DNA of 64,000 nt. Source: Flavobacterium flevense (GTDB lineage: Bacteria; Bacteroidota; Bacteroidia; Flavobacteriales; Flavobacteriaceae). The number at the start of each line of letters is the position of its first letter. The stretch's first letter is position 1. The translations under genes were made by a program, and so were the position numbers. Location of the stretch: assembly GCF_900142775.1 (NCBI RefSeq), contig NZ_FRCC01000005.1, positions 62,001-126,000 of the forward strand. Reading direction: 5' to 3'. The notes under the pieces were generated by a model. It was not told the DNA's origin. It searched no databases and saw only the letters and a list, made by a program, of their open reading frames with translations. Of this stretch, positions 52,591-62,072 are shown in pieces.

Positions 52591-55500
52591 TTAAAATGCT
52601 ACATTAAGCCCCATTAGAATTGTAGGTTGAACCGGGTAATTCCATCCTCCGAAACCTGATCCTTTAACACCATCACCTTTGCTAGAATCTCCTCCACCTA
52701 CTTCAGGTTCTACACCTGAATAGTTTGTCCATGTCCATAAATTTTGACCTGATAATGAGATTCTCAATTTATCTAATCCAAATTTATTGTACAATGAATA
52801 TCCTAACTGCAGGTTTTTCATACGTACAAAAGAACCATCTTCAACATAGAAAGAAGAGAATTTTGTAAAGTTTTCGTTGTTATCATCTCTTGATAAGCGA
52901 GGAACATAATTTGAAGTTCCCTCACCATGCCAAGCCATGTCGTTTAATCCACTCACTTTGTTTGTCAAACTCGTACCATTGTATAAATCTGAAATGTTTT
53001 GGTTAACCAAATCATTACCGATACTTGAATAGAAATTAGCTACTAAATCGAAATTTTTGTAAGCAAAATTTAAATTCAATCCCACATTGTAATCAGCCCA
53101 AGGCGAACCAATTTTGGTACGGTCTTTATCGTCTAATTTACCATCACCATTTACATCTTTAAAACGAATGTCTCCAGCTTTAGCATAAGGCTGTAATTTA
53201 GTTCCATGGTCGTCAGTATGCGAATTCAATTGCGTTTGGTTTTGGAACAAACCATCCGCTACATAACCATAAAAATACCCTGGCTCATCCCCTTCAACAG
53301 TCAATGTTCTGTTACTAGCACCAAATAGTTTTTCTCCTTTTGCAGATAATGACAACATCTCAACATCAACAGTAGTAAAAGTTACATCTACACCATAAGA
53401 GAAATCTCCTTTAGTATCTTTATAGGATAATAATAAATCGATTCCGCTGGATTGCATCGCACCTACATTTGTCCAGATTGTGGAGTATCCCGGGAAACCA
53501 CTATAAGTAGGGAACTGTTTAAGGAATAACATATCGTTTGTTTTCTTCTGATAATATTCTAATGATCCTGAGATTTTATTTTGGAACAATCCAAAATCAA
53601 GACCAAAACTGATATCCTCTACAGTTTCCCAACGAATGTCTCTATTAGCCATAGTAGATGGATACGAAGTATCTACAACCTGACCATCGATAACATAATA
53701 TCCCTGACCAATATTAGACTGATAAACTGAAGCCGGTAAATTTTGATTTCCTACCTTACCCCAACCTGCTCTAAAAGTCAAATTGTTAAATACAGAGGCA
53801 TTAGTCATAAAATCTTCATTTGAAATTCTCCATGAAACAGATGCCGCAGGGAAATTAGCCCATTTGTTATTAGCCATAAATTTAGAAGAACCATCTCGTC
53901 TAAATGAAGCTGTTAAATAGTATTTACTATCGAAATTATAAGAAAAACGAGAGATATAAGACATCAAAGAATTAGACCATCTGTTTCCAGCGCTGTTACG
54001 GTTTTTAGTTGCTGCATTCAACTCTCTCATTGATTCAGAGTTGTTAGGAACTCCTTCTCCATAACCCCAAACATCATTACCATTATACTCCTCCATTGTA
54101 CTACCAATCATTAAAGAGGTATTGTGTTTGTCAGCAAATGCTCTGGAATAAGTTGCTGTAGTTTGCCAAGTCCAGTCATTATTAGTAGTAGCTCTTCTCT
54201 CAATACTGTTAATTTCAGCTTTTTCGTGAGCTGCATCAATCACAAAATCGGGTCTAAATATACTTTGTACTCTGTTTCCAATCTCAATCGATCCTTGTGT
54301 ACGGATTATCAATCCTTTAATAGGTTCGTATTGTAAATAACCGTTTGTATTCAAATTGTACTGATCTGTATAATCATCAAATCGGCTCACTGAAGCTACA
54401 GGATTCCATACATACGATGGAGATCTGGCATAGATACTGTATTCATTTTCAGTACCGTTTAATTGATCTGCAGGCTTGTAGATTGGAGTAATTGGATCAA
54501 TCTTCACAAAATCAGCCCAGTTTCCAGGAGTTCCCCAAGTTTCATAACGAGGATTCAAAGTGATTCCTGCCGAAAATTTATCTGAGAATTTAAAATCATT
54601 TGCAATTCTGGCAGTTACTCTTTCCCAACCTCCAATGTCATAAAATGAATCTGAATTGTAATAGTTCAAACTGATGGCATAAGTATTTTTTTCAGATCCT
54701 CCTGATACTCCTATAGAAGTATTCGTAACTGATGAAGCCTTATTGATTCCTGCTTTCCACCAGTCGGTAGTTTTTCCTCTGTATTGTTCAGCATTAGGCA
54801 AATATTCCGAATACCCTGAATTAGTATAAGCAGTATTCATTATAGTAGCATAATTTTCTGCATTTGCCATATCGTAAGGTTTCTCCATGATTTGGTAACC
54901 TGTACTCATATCAACTGTAAACTTTGTTTTACCGGCTTTTCCTTTTTTAGTAGTAATTAAAATAACACCATTCGAAGCACGAGAACCATAAATAGCACTT
55001 GCAGAAGCATCTTTAAGTACATCCATAGATTCAATTTCATTGTTACTTAAAAAATTGATACTTGTTCCCATTGGGATACCATCTACTACATAAAGAGGAT
55101 CTGTGCTCAGGTTTACTGTAGATATTCCACGAATAAGCACTCTGGGCTGAGCACCTGGACCACCTGCACCTGTAACTTGAACTCCTGAAACTTTTCCTTG
55201 TAAGGATTCCGTAACGTTTCCTACTGTCATGGTTTGAAGTTCCTTTCCTTTTACAGAAGCAATCGAACTGGTAACATCTTTCTTTTTTACAGTAGCATAT
55301 CCCACAACAACAACTTCCTCTAATGATTGACTGTCTTCCATCAAAACTACATCAACTACTGTTTTTTGATCTACTTTAATTGTTTGTGTAGCAAAACCAA
55401 TAAAAGAAAATTCAATTTGGGCTTCTTTATTAGGAACTACAATAGCATATTTTCCATCAAAATCAGTTGAGACTGAAGTTTGTGTTCCTTTTACAAAAAC

Positions 55501-55620
55501 ATTTACTCCAGGAATTGGCACAGCTCCTTTGTCTTTGACAGTTCCTTTTACTGTAATTTGTGCAAAGGCTGCCGAGCTACATAAAATAGCAATTAGTAAG
55601 CCTATAAATTTATATTTCAT
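52591..55620 (-). CDS. SusC-family TonB-dependent glycan importer
   Basis: 1009 residues, without an STN domain, so not of the anti-sigma signalling type. Signal peptide ends near AFAQ (residue 21); CarboxypepD_reg-like domain about 24-98; TonB-box region LEEVVVVGYATVKKKDV; plug with RVLIRGISTVNLSTDPLYVVDG (core RGISTVNLS) and NGVILITTKKGK; then a long barrel ending TILMGLNVAF. Imports oligosaccharides through the outer membrane, energised by TonB. The gene lies between the surface lipoprotein and susD. Confidence 0.96.
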   Translation of the reverse strand: MKYKFIGLLIAILCSSAAFAQITVKGTVKDKGAVPIPGVNVFVKGTQTSVSTDFDGKYAIVVPNKEAQIEFSFIGFATQTIKVDQKTVVDVVLMEDSQSLEEVVVVGYATVKKKDVTSSIASVKGKELQTMTVGNVTESLQGKVSGVQVTGAGGPGAQPRVLIRGISTVNLSTDPLYVVDGIPMGTSINFLSNNEIESMDVLKDASASAIYGSRASNGVILITTKKGKAGKTKFTVDMSTGYQIMEKPYDMANAENYATIMNTAYTNSGYSEYLPNAEQYRGKTTDWWKAGINKASSVTNTSIGVSGGSEKNTYAISLNYYNSDSFYDIGGWERVTARIANDFKFSDKFSAGITLNPRYETWGTPGNWADFVKIDPITPIYKPADQLNGTENEYSIYARSPSYVWNPVASVSRFDDYTDQYNLNTNGYLQYEPIKGLIIRTQGSIEIGNRVQSIFRPDFVIDAAHEKAEINSIERRATTNNDWTWQTTATYSRAFADKHNTSLMIGSTMEEYNGNDVWGYGEGVPNNSESMRELNAATKNRNSAGNRWSNSLMSYISRFSYNFDSKYYLTASFRRDGSSKFMANNKWANFPAASVSWRISNEDFMTNASVFNNLTFRAGWGKVGNQNLPASVYQSNIGQGYYVIDGQVVDTSYPSTMANRDIRWETVEDISFGLDFGLFQNKISGSLEYYQKKTNDMLFLKQFPTYSGFPGYSTIWTNVGAMQSSGIDLLLSYKDTKGDFSYGVDVTFTTVDVEMLSLSAKGEKLFGASNRTLTVEGDEPGYFYGYVADGLFQNQTQLNSHTDDHGTKLQPYAKAGDIRFKDVNGDGKLDDKDRTKIGSPWADYNVGLNLNFAYKNFDLVANFYSSIGNDLVNQNISDLYNGTSLTNKVSGLNDMAWHGEGTSNYVPRLSRDDNNENFTKFSSFYVEDGSFVRMKNLQLGYSLYNKFGLDKLRISLSGQNLWTWTNYSGVEPEVGGGDSSKGDGVKGSGFGGWNYPVQPTILMGLNVAF

Positions 55621-55663
55621 ATCAAGATAATTTATTAATTAATGTTATATCAGCTATAACAAA

Positions 55664-57061
55664 CTATTTTTTAGTGATAAATGCTCTTTCTAATTCGGTA
55701 TCCAGAATCACTTTATAAACACCCGGAGCAGCAGGATATTTAGCATTTCCATTAGAACCCGGAGACATGGTAGCAATACCATTTTTAATCAGCCTCCATG
55801 ATGGACTCCACCATTGTCCTGTAAAAGTTCCTTCCATAGTACCTGTAAGTGTATATTCACCTACTAATTGATACGGATTGTCTGGATTATTAGCCAAATG
55901 TAAACTTGTTTGAACCCAGGCATTCCAGGTATCCCAGTTAGCACCTTGAATTCCTCCACCTGCAATACTTACAAAAGGTCTTCTTTGAGTTTCGTCATCA
56001 TGCCATAAACCGTTTGCAACATTAGCCCAAACATAACTTGTAGGAGTATATTTAGCCACTGAATAAACTAAAGTACTTGGATTTACTTTGATTTTATAAT
56101 AACCTTTTGTAGGTAAAACAATAGCAGATGAAGCCACATCATCAACTAAATCTCCCGAAGCATTCAAACCAAAACAATGTGGTGCAAAATCAGCTTCCTG
56201 TCCTAAGAAATAAATTTCTTTATTATCTGTATCAGCATAATATTTGAATTCAAAGTCCTGCCCTACTTTAGTATGGAAATACATTGGTACACCTACTGCA
56301 TCAGTAGTAAGGTTAGTTCCTTTAGGCTGGTCACATAAATATATTGCAGGGTATTCATTAGTTGCCACAATGTTAATGTTCATTGTTCCCATATTAGGAA
56401 TCGCAAATTTATCTTTTGCAGTAATGGTCAAAACATACTGAGCAGCAGTTACCGGCAAAGTATACGTTTTATTAAAAGTATAGGACTGAGGAGATCCTGT
56501 TAACTGAATCAATTCATTAATTCCTAGAGCTTCACATTTAACTTCGATATAATCAATTCCTGAATCATCATTAACAACAAAATTAACCGGTAAATCAGTA
56601 CTGGAAGACAATAAAACCACAGCACCTTCCTTAGGAGTAATCATACTAATTGCAGGAGCACTAAATTCGCCATCCAAACGTAAATCAATCTCCTGATCAA
56701 TCTCGTTACCCGAAACATCTTCAATAGTCAATTTAATTTTAAAAGCTTCCGATATTCCTCTATCAGCAGGCACTTCAAAGAAATAACTCAGATCATAAGT
56801 GGTTAAAAGAGGTTCTGTAGCAAAATTGATTATTTTGTCTAAACTCAATTCGGGAATTTGAATTCTGACACTTTTCAAACCTAAATCATCATTCAGGGTA
56901 GCTTTGATTTCAAATTTTCTATTTGGAGCACCATAAATTTCATTTGTTAATACTTCAACTGTGGGATTTTCAGATGAAGGAAAACTTGGTTCATCTTCCT
57001 GACATCCTGTAAAAAGGAGTGCGAAAAATGTAAATAAAAATAAATACGAGAGTTTTTTCAT
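55664..57061 (-). CDS. Surface lipoprotein with Ig-like domains (SusE/SusF-like position)
   Basis: 465 residues; lipobox LLFTGCQEDEP (Cys20). Two or three Ig-like beta-sandwich domains (about 30-230) precede a C-terminal region (about 235-465) rich in Trp and Tyr (WDTWNAWVQTSLHLANNP, TGQWWSPSWRL), which could bind glycan. Functionally probably a surface glycan-binding protein. It is first in the operon, before susC, whereas such genes normally come after susD. The exact family was not recognised. Confidence 0.78.
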   Translation of the reverse strand: MKKLSYLFLFTFFALLFTGCQEDEPSFPSSENPTVEVLTNEIYGAPNRKFEIKATLNDDLGLKSVRIQIPELSLDKIINFATEPLLTTYDLSYFFEVPADRGISEAFKIKLTIEDVSGNEIDQEIDLRLDGEFSAPAISMITPKEGAVVLLSSSTDLPVNFVVNDDSGIDYIEVKCEALGINELIQLTGSPQSYTFNKTYTLPVTAAQYVLTITAKDKFAIPNMGTMNINIVATNEYPAIYLCDQPKGTNLTTDAVGVPMYFHTKVGQDFEFKYYADTDNKEIYFLGQEADFAPHCFGLNASGDLVDDVASSAIVLPTKGYYKIKVNPSTLVYSVAKYTPTSYVWANVANGLWHDDETQRRPFVSIAGGGIQGANWDTWNAWVQTSLHLANNPDNPYQLVGEYTLTGTMEGTFTGQWWSPSWRLIKNGIATMSPGSNGNAKYPAAPGVYKVILDTELERAFITKK

Positions 57062-57295
57062 ATCATTGATTTTAGTTTTGGTTGTCGTTTATATAATTTT
57101 CTAAACAACTTTTTGATTTTAAATAGTAGTTCTAAATTTTCATAGCCATACATCGCTTTATTGAGTTCCTATACTTTTCATAAGCTTTAGTTTTTGTTAG
57201 TTTGGTTAATAAATGAATGTGTTTTTTTAATTTTTCTTTATGATAATTTAACTTAAAATAAACGTCAAGTCATAAATAATAAACTATCATCCTAG

Positions 57296-57364
57296 CAAAG
57301 GAATGACTAAATAGCAGTAATCATAGGGGGGATATTCGAAAAAAAAGAAGGGTAAATTTGAAAA
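57296..57364 (-). promoter_or_regulatory. Putative HTCS operator (two direct repeats) and weak -7 element of the SusC operon
   Basis: Plus-strand direct repeats AGGGGGGATATTCGAAAA (57325-57342) and GAAGGGTAAATTTGAAAA (57347-57364) are offset by exactly 22 bases, two helical turns. CAAAGGAA (57296-57303; minus strand TTCCTTTG, near -7 consensus) lies 21 bases below the first repeat, exactly as at the GH2 gene. Predicted start near 57289. Confidence 0.7.
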
Positions 57365-57462
57365 CGATAAGGACAAATCATTCAAAAAAGACAATTCAAC
57401 AAAAAAATCTGACTTTATTTGATTTCTATGTAAATTATACGTTATATAATTTACATATTAAC

Positions 57463-57497
57463 AAAAAAAACCTAACCTTAATATTAATAAGATTAGG
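57463..57497 (-). terminator. Terminator of the hybrid regulator gene
   Basis: Stem CCTAACCTTA (57471-57480) / TAAGATTAGG (57488-57497) with one mismatch, followed on the minus strand by eight T. About 170 bases after the regulator stop. Confidence 0.7.
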
Positions 57498-57515
57498 ATT
57501 ACCTGAAATATTATT

Positions 57516-57537
57516 GTTTTTTTTGATTCAGAAAAGT
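57516..57537. repeat. 22-base exact repeat, copy 2
   Basis: Identical to 2051-2072. Non-coding, downstream of the regulator gene. Confidence 0.45.
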
Positions 57538-57670
57538 GAACACGTAAAATTTAATACCTATTCGTTTCATATACCAATCATTTTAGAATAGCGATATTGA
57601 AACGGATTATTGCAGATTGTGATTTACATAGTGCTACAGCAGAAAATTTACTTTTTAGCAAAACAACAGA

Positions 57671-60600
57671 CTACTTAATAATATTTAAATCCTTATTAAA
57701 GGAATCTTTATATTTTTTAATATATGCCGAAGGAGTCATCCCATACAGTTTAACAAATTGCTGTCTGAAATATTTTTGATCTTCAAATCCAACTTCTGCA
57801 CTGGCTTGGGCAATATTTATGTTTTCGGTAAGCAATAACATTGCAGCTCTTCGTAAACGAATGGAACGAATAAAAGCATTTAACGTTTCTCCCGAGATTA
57901 TCTTGATTTTTGTATATAAAGTACGATGACTCATCCCCATTTCGAGAGCAAAATTCTTAATTGTAAAATCCCTATTACCCATATTGGCTTCGATGATATC
58001 AATACATCGTTTTAAAAATTCCTGATATTCAGCAGGTACTTTTTGGGAGTTTTCCTTCAAGGTAATACTATCTAAGAAATACCTCCTTAAATTACCTCTG
58101 TTTTTTAATAAAGTATCTACCCGTGCCAAAAGCAAATCATCATCAAATGGTTTGGTAATATAATCATCTGCTCCGTCGGTAATTCCTTGTAAATGAGTCT
58201 CGGGATTATTGGTAGCTGTTAACAATACAACCGGTATGTGTGATAATTGATCACTTTCTTTTATTCTTCTACACAATTCTAATCCATCCATCACCTCCAT
58301 TGCAATATCCGAAATAACAATATCAGGCATGTGTTTTTCGGTCATTTTTAAGCCTTCGTGACCATTTACAGCATTATAAACCAAATGCGTTTCGGAAAAC
58401 AACTGAATTAAATAATTTCGAATTTCAGCGTTATCATCAATAATCAATACTGATTTCTTATCAGTCAGTATTTCTTCATGGAATTCTTTATCAGCTTTTT
58501 CTTTGTTTAATTCATTTTTATTATCCAAATCATCTACCAAAAGTTCTTCCAGTAATTCACTCATTTTAGGAGTATTCAAACTTATTGGCAAATCATCAAA
58601 ATGCTCCTGCCCTTTTAAAAATGTCAATGTAAAGCAGCTTCCTTTACCCAATTCGCTTTCGCAAACTACCGTTCCTTTGTGTTTATCTACAAAATATTTG
58701 ACAATATACAAACCAATTCCAAAACCGGCACTTACAGTAGCTTTTGAATCTAATTGTTTGAATTTTTCAAAAATAGCTTCAATATTTTGCTGGGCAATTC
58801 CGGAACCGGTATCAGCAATAGCTACTGACACTTTTTTTTCTGTTTGAGTCAATTTAACAGTAATACTTCCGCCATCAGGGGTGTATTTAAAAGCATTGGA
58901 AACTAAATTAAACAACGAAATTTCAATCTTTTCATAATCCCCAACAATTTGAAGTGTCTCATCAGGAATTTCAATCGTATAATTGATGGACTTATCCCGG
59001 GCTTGCGTTACAAAACACTGATACACTTCCTGACATAAATCATTCATGTTAATGGCAGACAATCGCAAGACATCGGCATCATTTTCAGCCTTACGGAAAA
59101 GCAACAACTGATCTACTAAGCTCAAAAGTCGTCGTGCATTTCTATAGGCAATTTGCAAATCCCCCTTAGAAGAATCATTTTGAGTATCCTCTTTTTTAAT
59201 TACCTTTTTCAAAGGATTAATAATCAATGAAAGTGGCGTGCGGAACTCATGAGAAATGTAGGTAAACATCGACGATTGCTTTTCGGCAATTTCTTTCTCT
59301 TTTTTCCTTTCTAATTCGGCTATTTTAACCTTATACTTTAATCTTTCTTTGTATTTACTATACCTTACATAATTGTAAATAATCGTTCCACCAATTAGAA
59401 AATACAAAAGATAAGCCCACCAGGTTCTGTACCAAGGCGGTAAAACTACTATTCGAATTAAAGTCTCAGCCTTACTTAATTCATCCTGAAAATTGGATGT
59501 TTTTACTTTAAAAAGATAGGTTCCTTCAGAAAGATGCGGATAATTAGCCTTTCTGTTCTGTCCGGCATTACTCCATTGATCGTCCCAGCCTTCCAGAAAA
59601 TAGGCATAATTAATTTTATCGGCACTCGAATAATCCAAAGCCACAAACTCAATGGACAAAGTAGTCTGATCATAAGGCAATCGAATTTCTTTAATCTGAT
59701 GCTTTAAAGTCCATTCCGAAATTAAATCGGGCTTAGTGACAATAGGTTCATTATTTACATTCAAATCCGAAAGAAGAATCTTTGTATTCGAAACTTCTTC
59801 TTTTATCAACTCAGGATAAAACAGATTAAATCCATTGATTCCTCCAAAGAAAAACTCACCCGAGGCTAATTTCAAAGCGGCATTAAAACTAAACTGATTA
59901 CTTTGTAACCCATCATTTTTAGAAAAACTTCTAAAAGTATTTGTTTTGGTATCCAATCGACTCAAACCATTGTAGGTACTCATCCATAAATTGCCATTTT
60001 TATCTTCTAAAATCCTCAAAATAGTATTAGAAGCCAATCCATCGGCAGTGGTAAATCTTTTGAATGCATTGGTTTTTCTGTCAAATAACAATAAACCGCC
60101 TTCCTGTGTAGCAACCCAAAGTTGTTTTTTTCTGTCTTCATGAATAGCACGAACAGGATAACCAATATTAACTTTGTAATGTTTTTTACGCACTTTATCG
60201 ATGCACACAATAGAAGTATAATTTCCTCCCCACAATTTACCATCACTGGTTTGAGTCAGACATTGTAAATTGTTAATATCCTTATTATAAAGTATAAATG
60301 AATTTTTACTGCGGTCAAAAAGATACAAACAGCCTTCATTCGTGGCACTTGCCCAAATATTTTTTTGAGCATCCTCATAAACCAGCCAAATATTTTTCTC
60401 TATCTGTTTTGTAAACGGATTATAACAGGAATATCGGCTTATGTAATTGGTTTTAGGGTTGATCCGGTTAACTCCTCCTGCCCAGGTAGACAACCAAATT
60501 TCCTTATTACTATCACAAATAACATTGGTAATAAAATTACTCGAAATAGCATTTGCCGAATTGGGATTATTATTATAAACGGTATAAGTATCTGTTTTTC

Positions 60601-61732
60601 TATTCCAATAACGCAATCCCGCACCATCAGTTCCAATCCATAAATTGTGTTTTTCATCTTCGCAACCCGACAAAATAAAATTTTGAGCCAGATTATTCTC
60701 CTTAGCATTGTATTTTACAGTCTTAAAATATTTAGGAGCAGCACTTATCATACTAATCCCTCCCCGAAGTGTTCCAAACCAGACATTACCAAAATAATCT
60801 TCATAAACACTCCAAACAGCACTACTTTTAATAATTTGCTGAGAATTATCCTTACTAAAAGGAACTACTTTTTGATTTGTCCTGTCTAAAATAAAAATTC
60901 CGCAACAATCAGTAGCAAACCAAAATTGATTCTTCTTATCTCTCAGAATATTGGTTATCGTATATTTATTTGAAAAATAATTTTTTGAAATTGAAAAGGT
61001 GCTGGTATTAAACAGAAAAAGACCTTCATCAGTACCAATCCAAAGATTACCACTAGTATCATTTTCCATACACTTTACCTCCATAATTATAGGAGTAATT
61101 AATTTTATTTTTTGAGTATCAAAATTGTAATAACACACTCCCTGATCCCTAACATATAGCCATAAACCTTTCCCGGTTTTATCTTTTTGAATCCCTAATA
61201 CATCATAATTATAAGGTTTTCTTAATTTTGTTATGGGAATAGTTTTTCCAACAAATGAGCCATTTTCAAAAATCAGTAATCCGGCATTTTGTGTTGCTAA
61301 CGCCACTAAATTACCCGAAACCGCTTTTATCTGATGCACCACATTTTTTAAAACCAGACTGGTTCCATCTTCCTTTTCTTTGTATTTTACCTGATGAAAT
61401 AAGGCTTTTGATTTATCATAAACAGAGGCTCCTTTGTTTCCACCTATCCAAATATTTCTTTTTGAATCTCCGTCTAAAGTATAGATGGTGTTATTTGATA
61501 AGGAGTTTTCATTATTGATTTCGTTTCTAAATATCTTAAAAGCATAACCATCGTAGCGATTTAAACCATCATAAGTACCAAACCACATATAACCATCGTT
61601 GTCCTGATAAATTGTAGTAATGGAATTGTTTGACAATCCATCCGAAATATCAAGAAATCGCACGGAATAATCTTGTGAAAAACTAATAAATGAAGAAAAA
61701 AACAGCGCTAGTATTAAAGCTAAATATCTCAA
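57671..61732 (-). CDS. Hybrid two-component system regulator (HTCS)
   Basis: 1353-residue one-protein sensor and transcription factor. Signal (about 1-20), periplasmic two-propeller sensor built of Reg_prop repeats (about 30-640; many NLWIGTxxG-like units), Y_Y_Y domain (about 690-765), one membrane span (about 771-790), histidine kinase (phospho-His828 in SHEFRTP; ATP site NLVSNAFKYTPDGG and GFGIGLYIVKYF), receiver (phospho-Asp1142, Lys1194) and AraC-type helix-turn-helix (about 1240-1345). The start is TTG at 61732, because no ATG lies in frame before the upstream stop. It likely binds a released oligosaccharide and activates the PUL. Confidence 0.96.
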   Translation of the reverse strand: MRYLALILALFFSSFISFSQDYSVRFLDISDGLSNNSITTIYQDNDGYMWFGTYDGLNRYDGYAFKIFRNEINNENSLSNNTIYTLDGDSKRNIWIGGNKGASVYDKSKALFHQVKYKEKEDGTSLVLKNVVHQIKAVSGNLVALATQNAGLLIFENGSFVGKTIPITKLRKPYNYDVLGIQKDKTGKGLWLYVRDQGVCYYNFDTQKIKLITPIIMEVKCMENDTSGNLWIGTDEGLFLFNTSTFSISKNYFSNKYTITNILRDKKNQFWFATDCCGIFILDRTNQKVVPFSKDNSQQIIKSSAVWSVYEDYFGNVWFGTLRGGISMISAAPKYFKTVKYNAKENNLAQNFILSGCEDEKHNLWIGTDGAGLRYWNRKTDTYTVYNNNPNSANAISSNFITNVICDSNKEIWLSTWAGGVNRINPKTNYISRYSCYNPFTKQIEKNIWLVYEDAQKNIWASATNEGCLYLFDRSKNSFILYNKDINNLQCLTQTSDGKLWGGNYTSIVCIDKVRKKHYKVNIGYPVRAIHEDRKKQLWVATQEGGLLLFDRKTNAFKRFTTADGLASNTILRILEDKNGNLWMSTYNGLSRLDTKTNTFRSFSKNDGLQSNQFSFNAALKLASGEFFFGGINGFNLFYPELIKEEVSNTKILLSDLNVNNEPIVTKPDLISEWTLKHQIKEIRLPYDQTTLSIEFVALDYSSADKINYAYFLEGWDDQWSNAGQNRKANYPHLSEGTYLFKVKTSNFQDELSKAETLIRIVVLPPWYRTWWAYLLYFLIGGTIIYNYVRYSKYKERLKYKVKIAELERKKEKEIAEKQSSMFTYISHEFRTPLSLIINPLKKVIKKEDTQNDSSKGDLQIAYRNARRLLSLVDQLLLFRKAENDADVLRLSAINMNDLCQEVYQCFVTQARDKSINYTIEIPDETLQIVGDYEKIEISLFNLVSNAFKYTPDGGSITVKLTQTEKKVSVAIADTGSGIAQQNIEAIFEKFKQLDSKATVSAGFGIGLYIVKYFVDKHKGTVVCESELGKGSCFTLTFLKGQEHFDDLPISLNTPKMSELLEELLVDDLDNKNELNKEKADKEFHEEILTDKKSVLIIDDNAEIRNYLIQLFSETHLVYNAVNGHEGLKMTEKHMPDIVISDIAMEVMDGLELCRRIKESDQLSHIPVVLLTATNNPETHLQGITDGADDYITKPFDDDLLLARVDTLLKNRGNLRRYFLDSITLKENSQKVPAEYQEFLKRCIDIIEANMGNRDFTIKNFALEMGMSHRTLYTKIKIISGETLNAFIRSIRLRRAAMLLLTENINIAQASAEVGFEDQKYFRQQFVKLYGMTPSAYIKKYKDSFNKDLNIIK

Positions 61733-61857
61733 AATATAGGATTTAAGTATTAAGTCACTTGATTATAATTGAACAGCACAAGATATAATAAAATTAGTTA
61801 ATCTCATAAATTCATTATTGTTTTCATAGGGCTAACACATGAGTTTCAGAAATAAAA

Positions 61858-61936
61858 AAATCAGCCACGAATGACACGAAATAACACAAATCTGCAATTA
61901 GTATAACCTAGTGGTTGGCAGACAGGTTCATGGCAA
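61858..61936. repeat. Degraded CACGAATT-family repeat
   Basis: Contains CAGCCACGAATGACACGAA and, about 60 bases on, GGTTCATGGCAAAAATAAAA, which correspond to the two ends of the long copy at 27726-27879 with several changes. Confidence 0.4.
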
Positions 61937-62010
61937 AAATAAAACGGATACGTTTGTCCTGATTGCTTTCAAATATAGATTTTTTACTCCGAAAACCGAT
62001 TTTAGAACAT

Positions 62011-62052
62011 AAAAAAAGTGCGAACTAATAAAGATTAATTCGCACTTTTTTA
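62011..62052. terminator. Terminator of the sodium/solute symporter gene
   Basis: Stem AAAAAAAGTGCGAA (62011-62024) / TTCGCACTTTTTT (62039-62051), flanked by A-run and T-run; active for the minus-strand symporter gene and usable from the other side as well. Confidence 0.9.
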
Positions 62053-62072
62053 AAAATATACTTTATTATTTC

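Larger units (their letters stand above)
57062..57670. other. 609-bp intergenic region between the regulator and the SusC operon
   Basis: Holds the regulatory block (57296-57364), a perfect 10-bp inverted repeat GTAAATTATA/TATAATTTAC (57430-57454), the regulator's terminator (57463-57497) and a 22-base repeat copy. Short frames on the plus strand look like chance. The SusC operon leader would be about 225 bases long. Confidence 0.6.
61733..62072. other. 340-bp intergenic region between symporter and regulator
   Basis: Holds a degraded CACGAATT-family repeat and the symporter terminator. No clear promoter for the regulator gene is seen in it. Confidence 0.5.

Noticed and set aside
57358..57591. 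Plus-strand frame of 77 codons in the regulator-SusC gap
   Set aside because: Low-complexity AT-rich translation, no family resemblance, and it overlaps the operator repeat and a terminator.
57597..57779. Plus-strand frame of 60 codons
   Set aside because: Overlaps the conserved helix-turn-helix end of the regulator gene on the other strand; a shadow frame.
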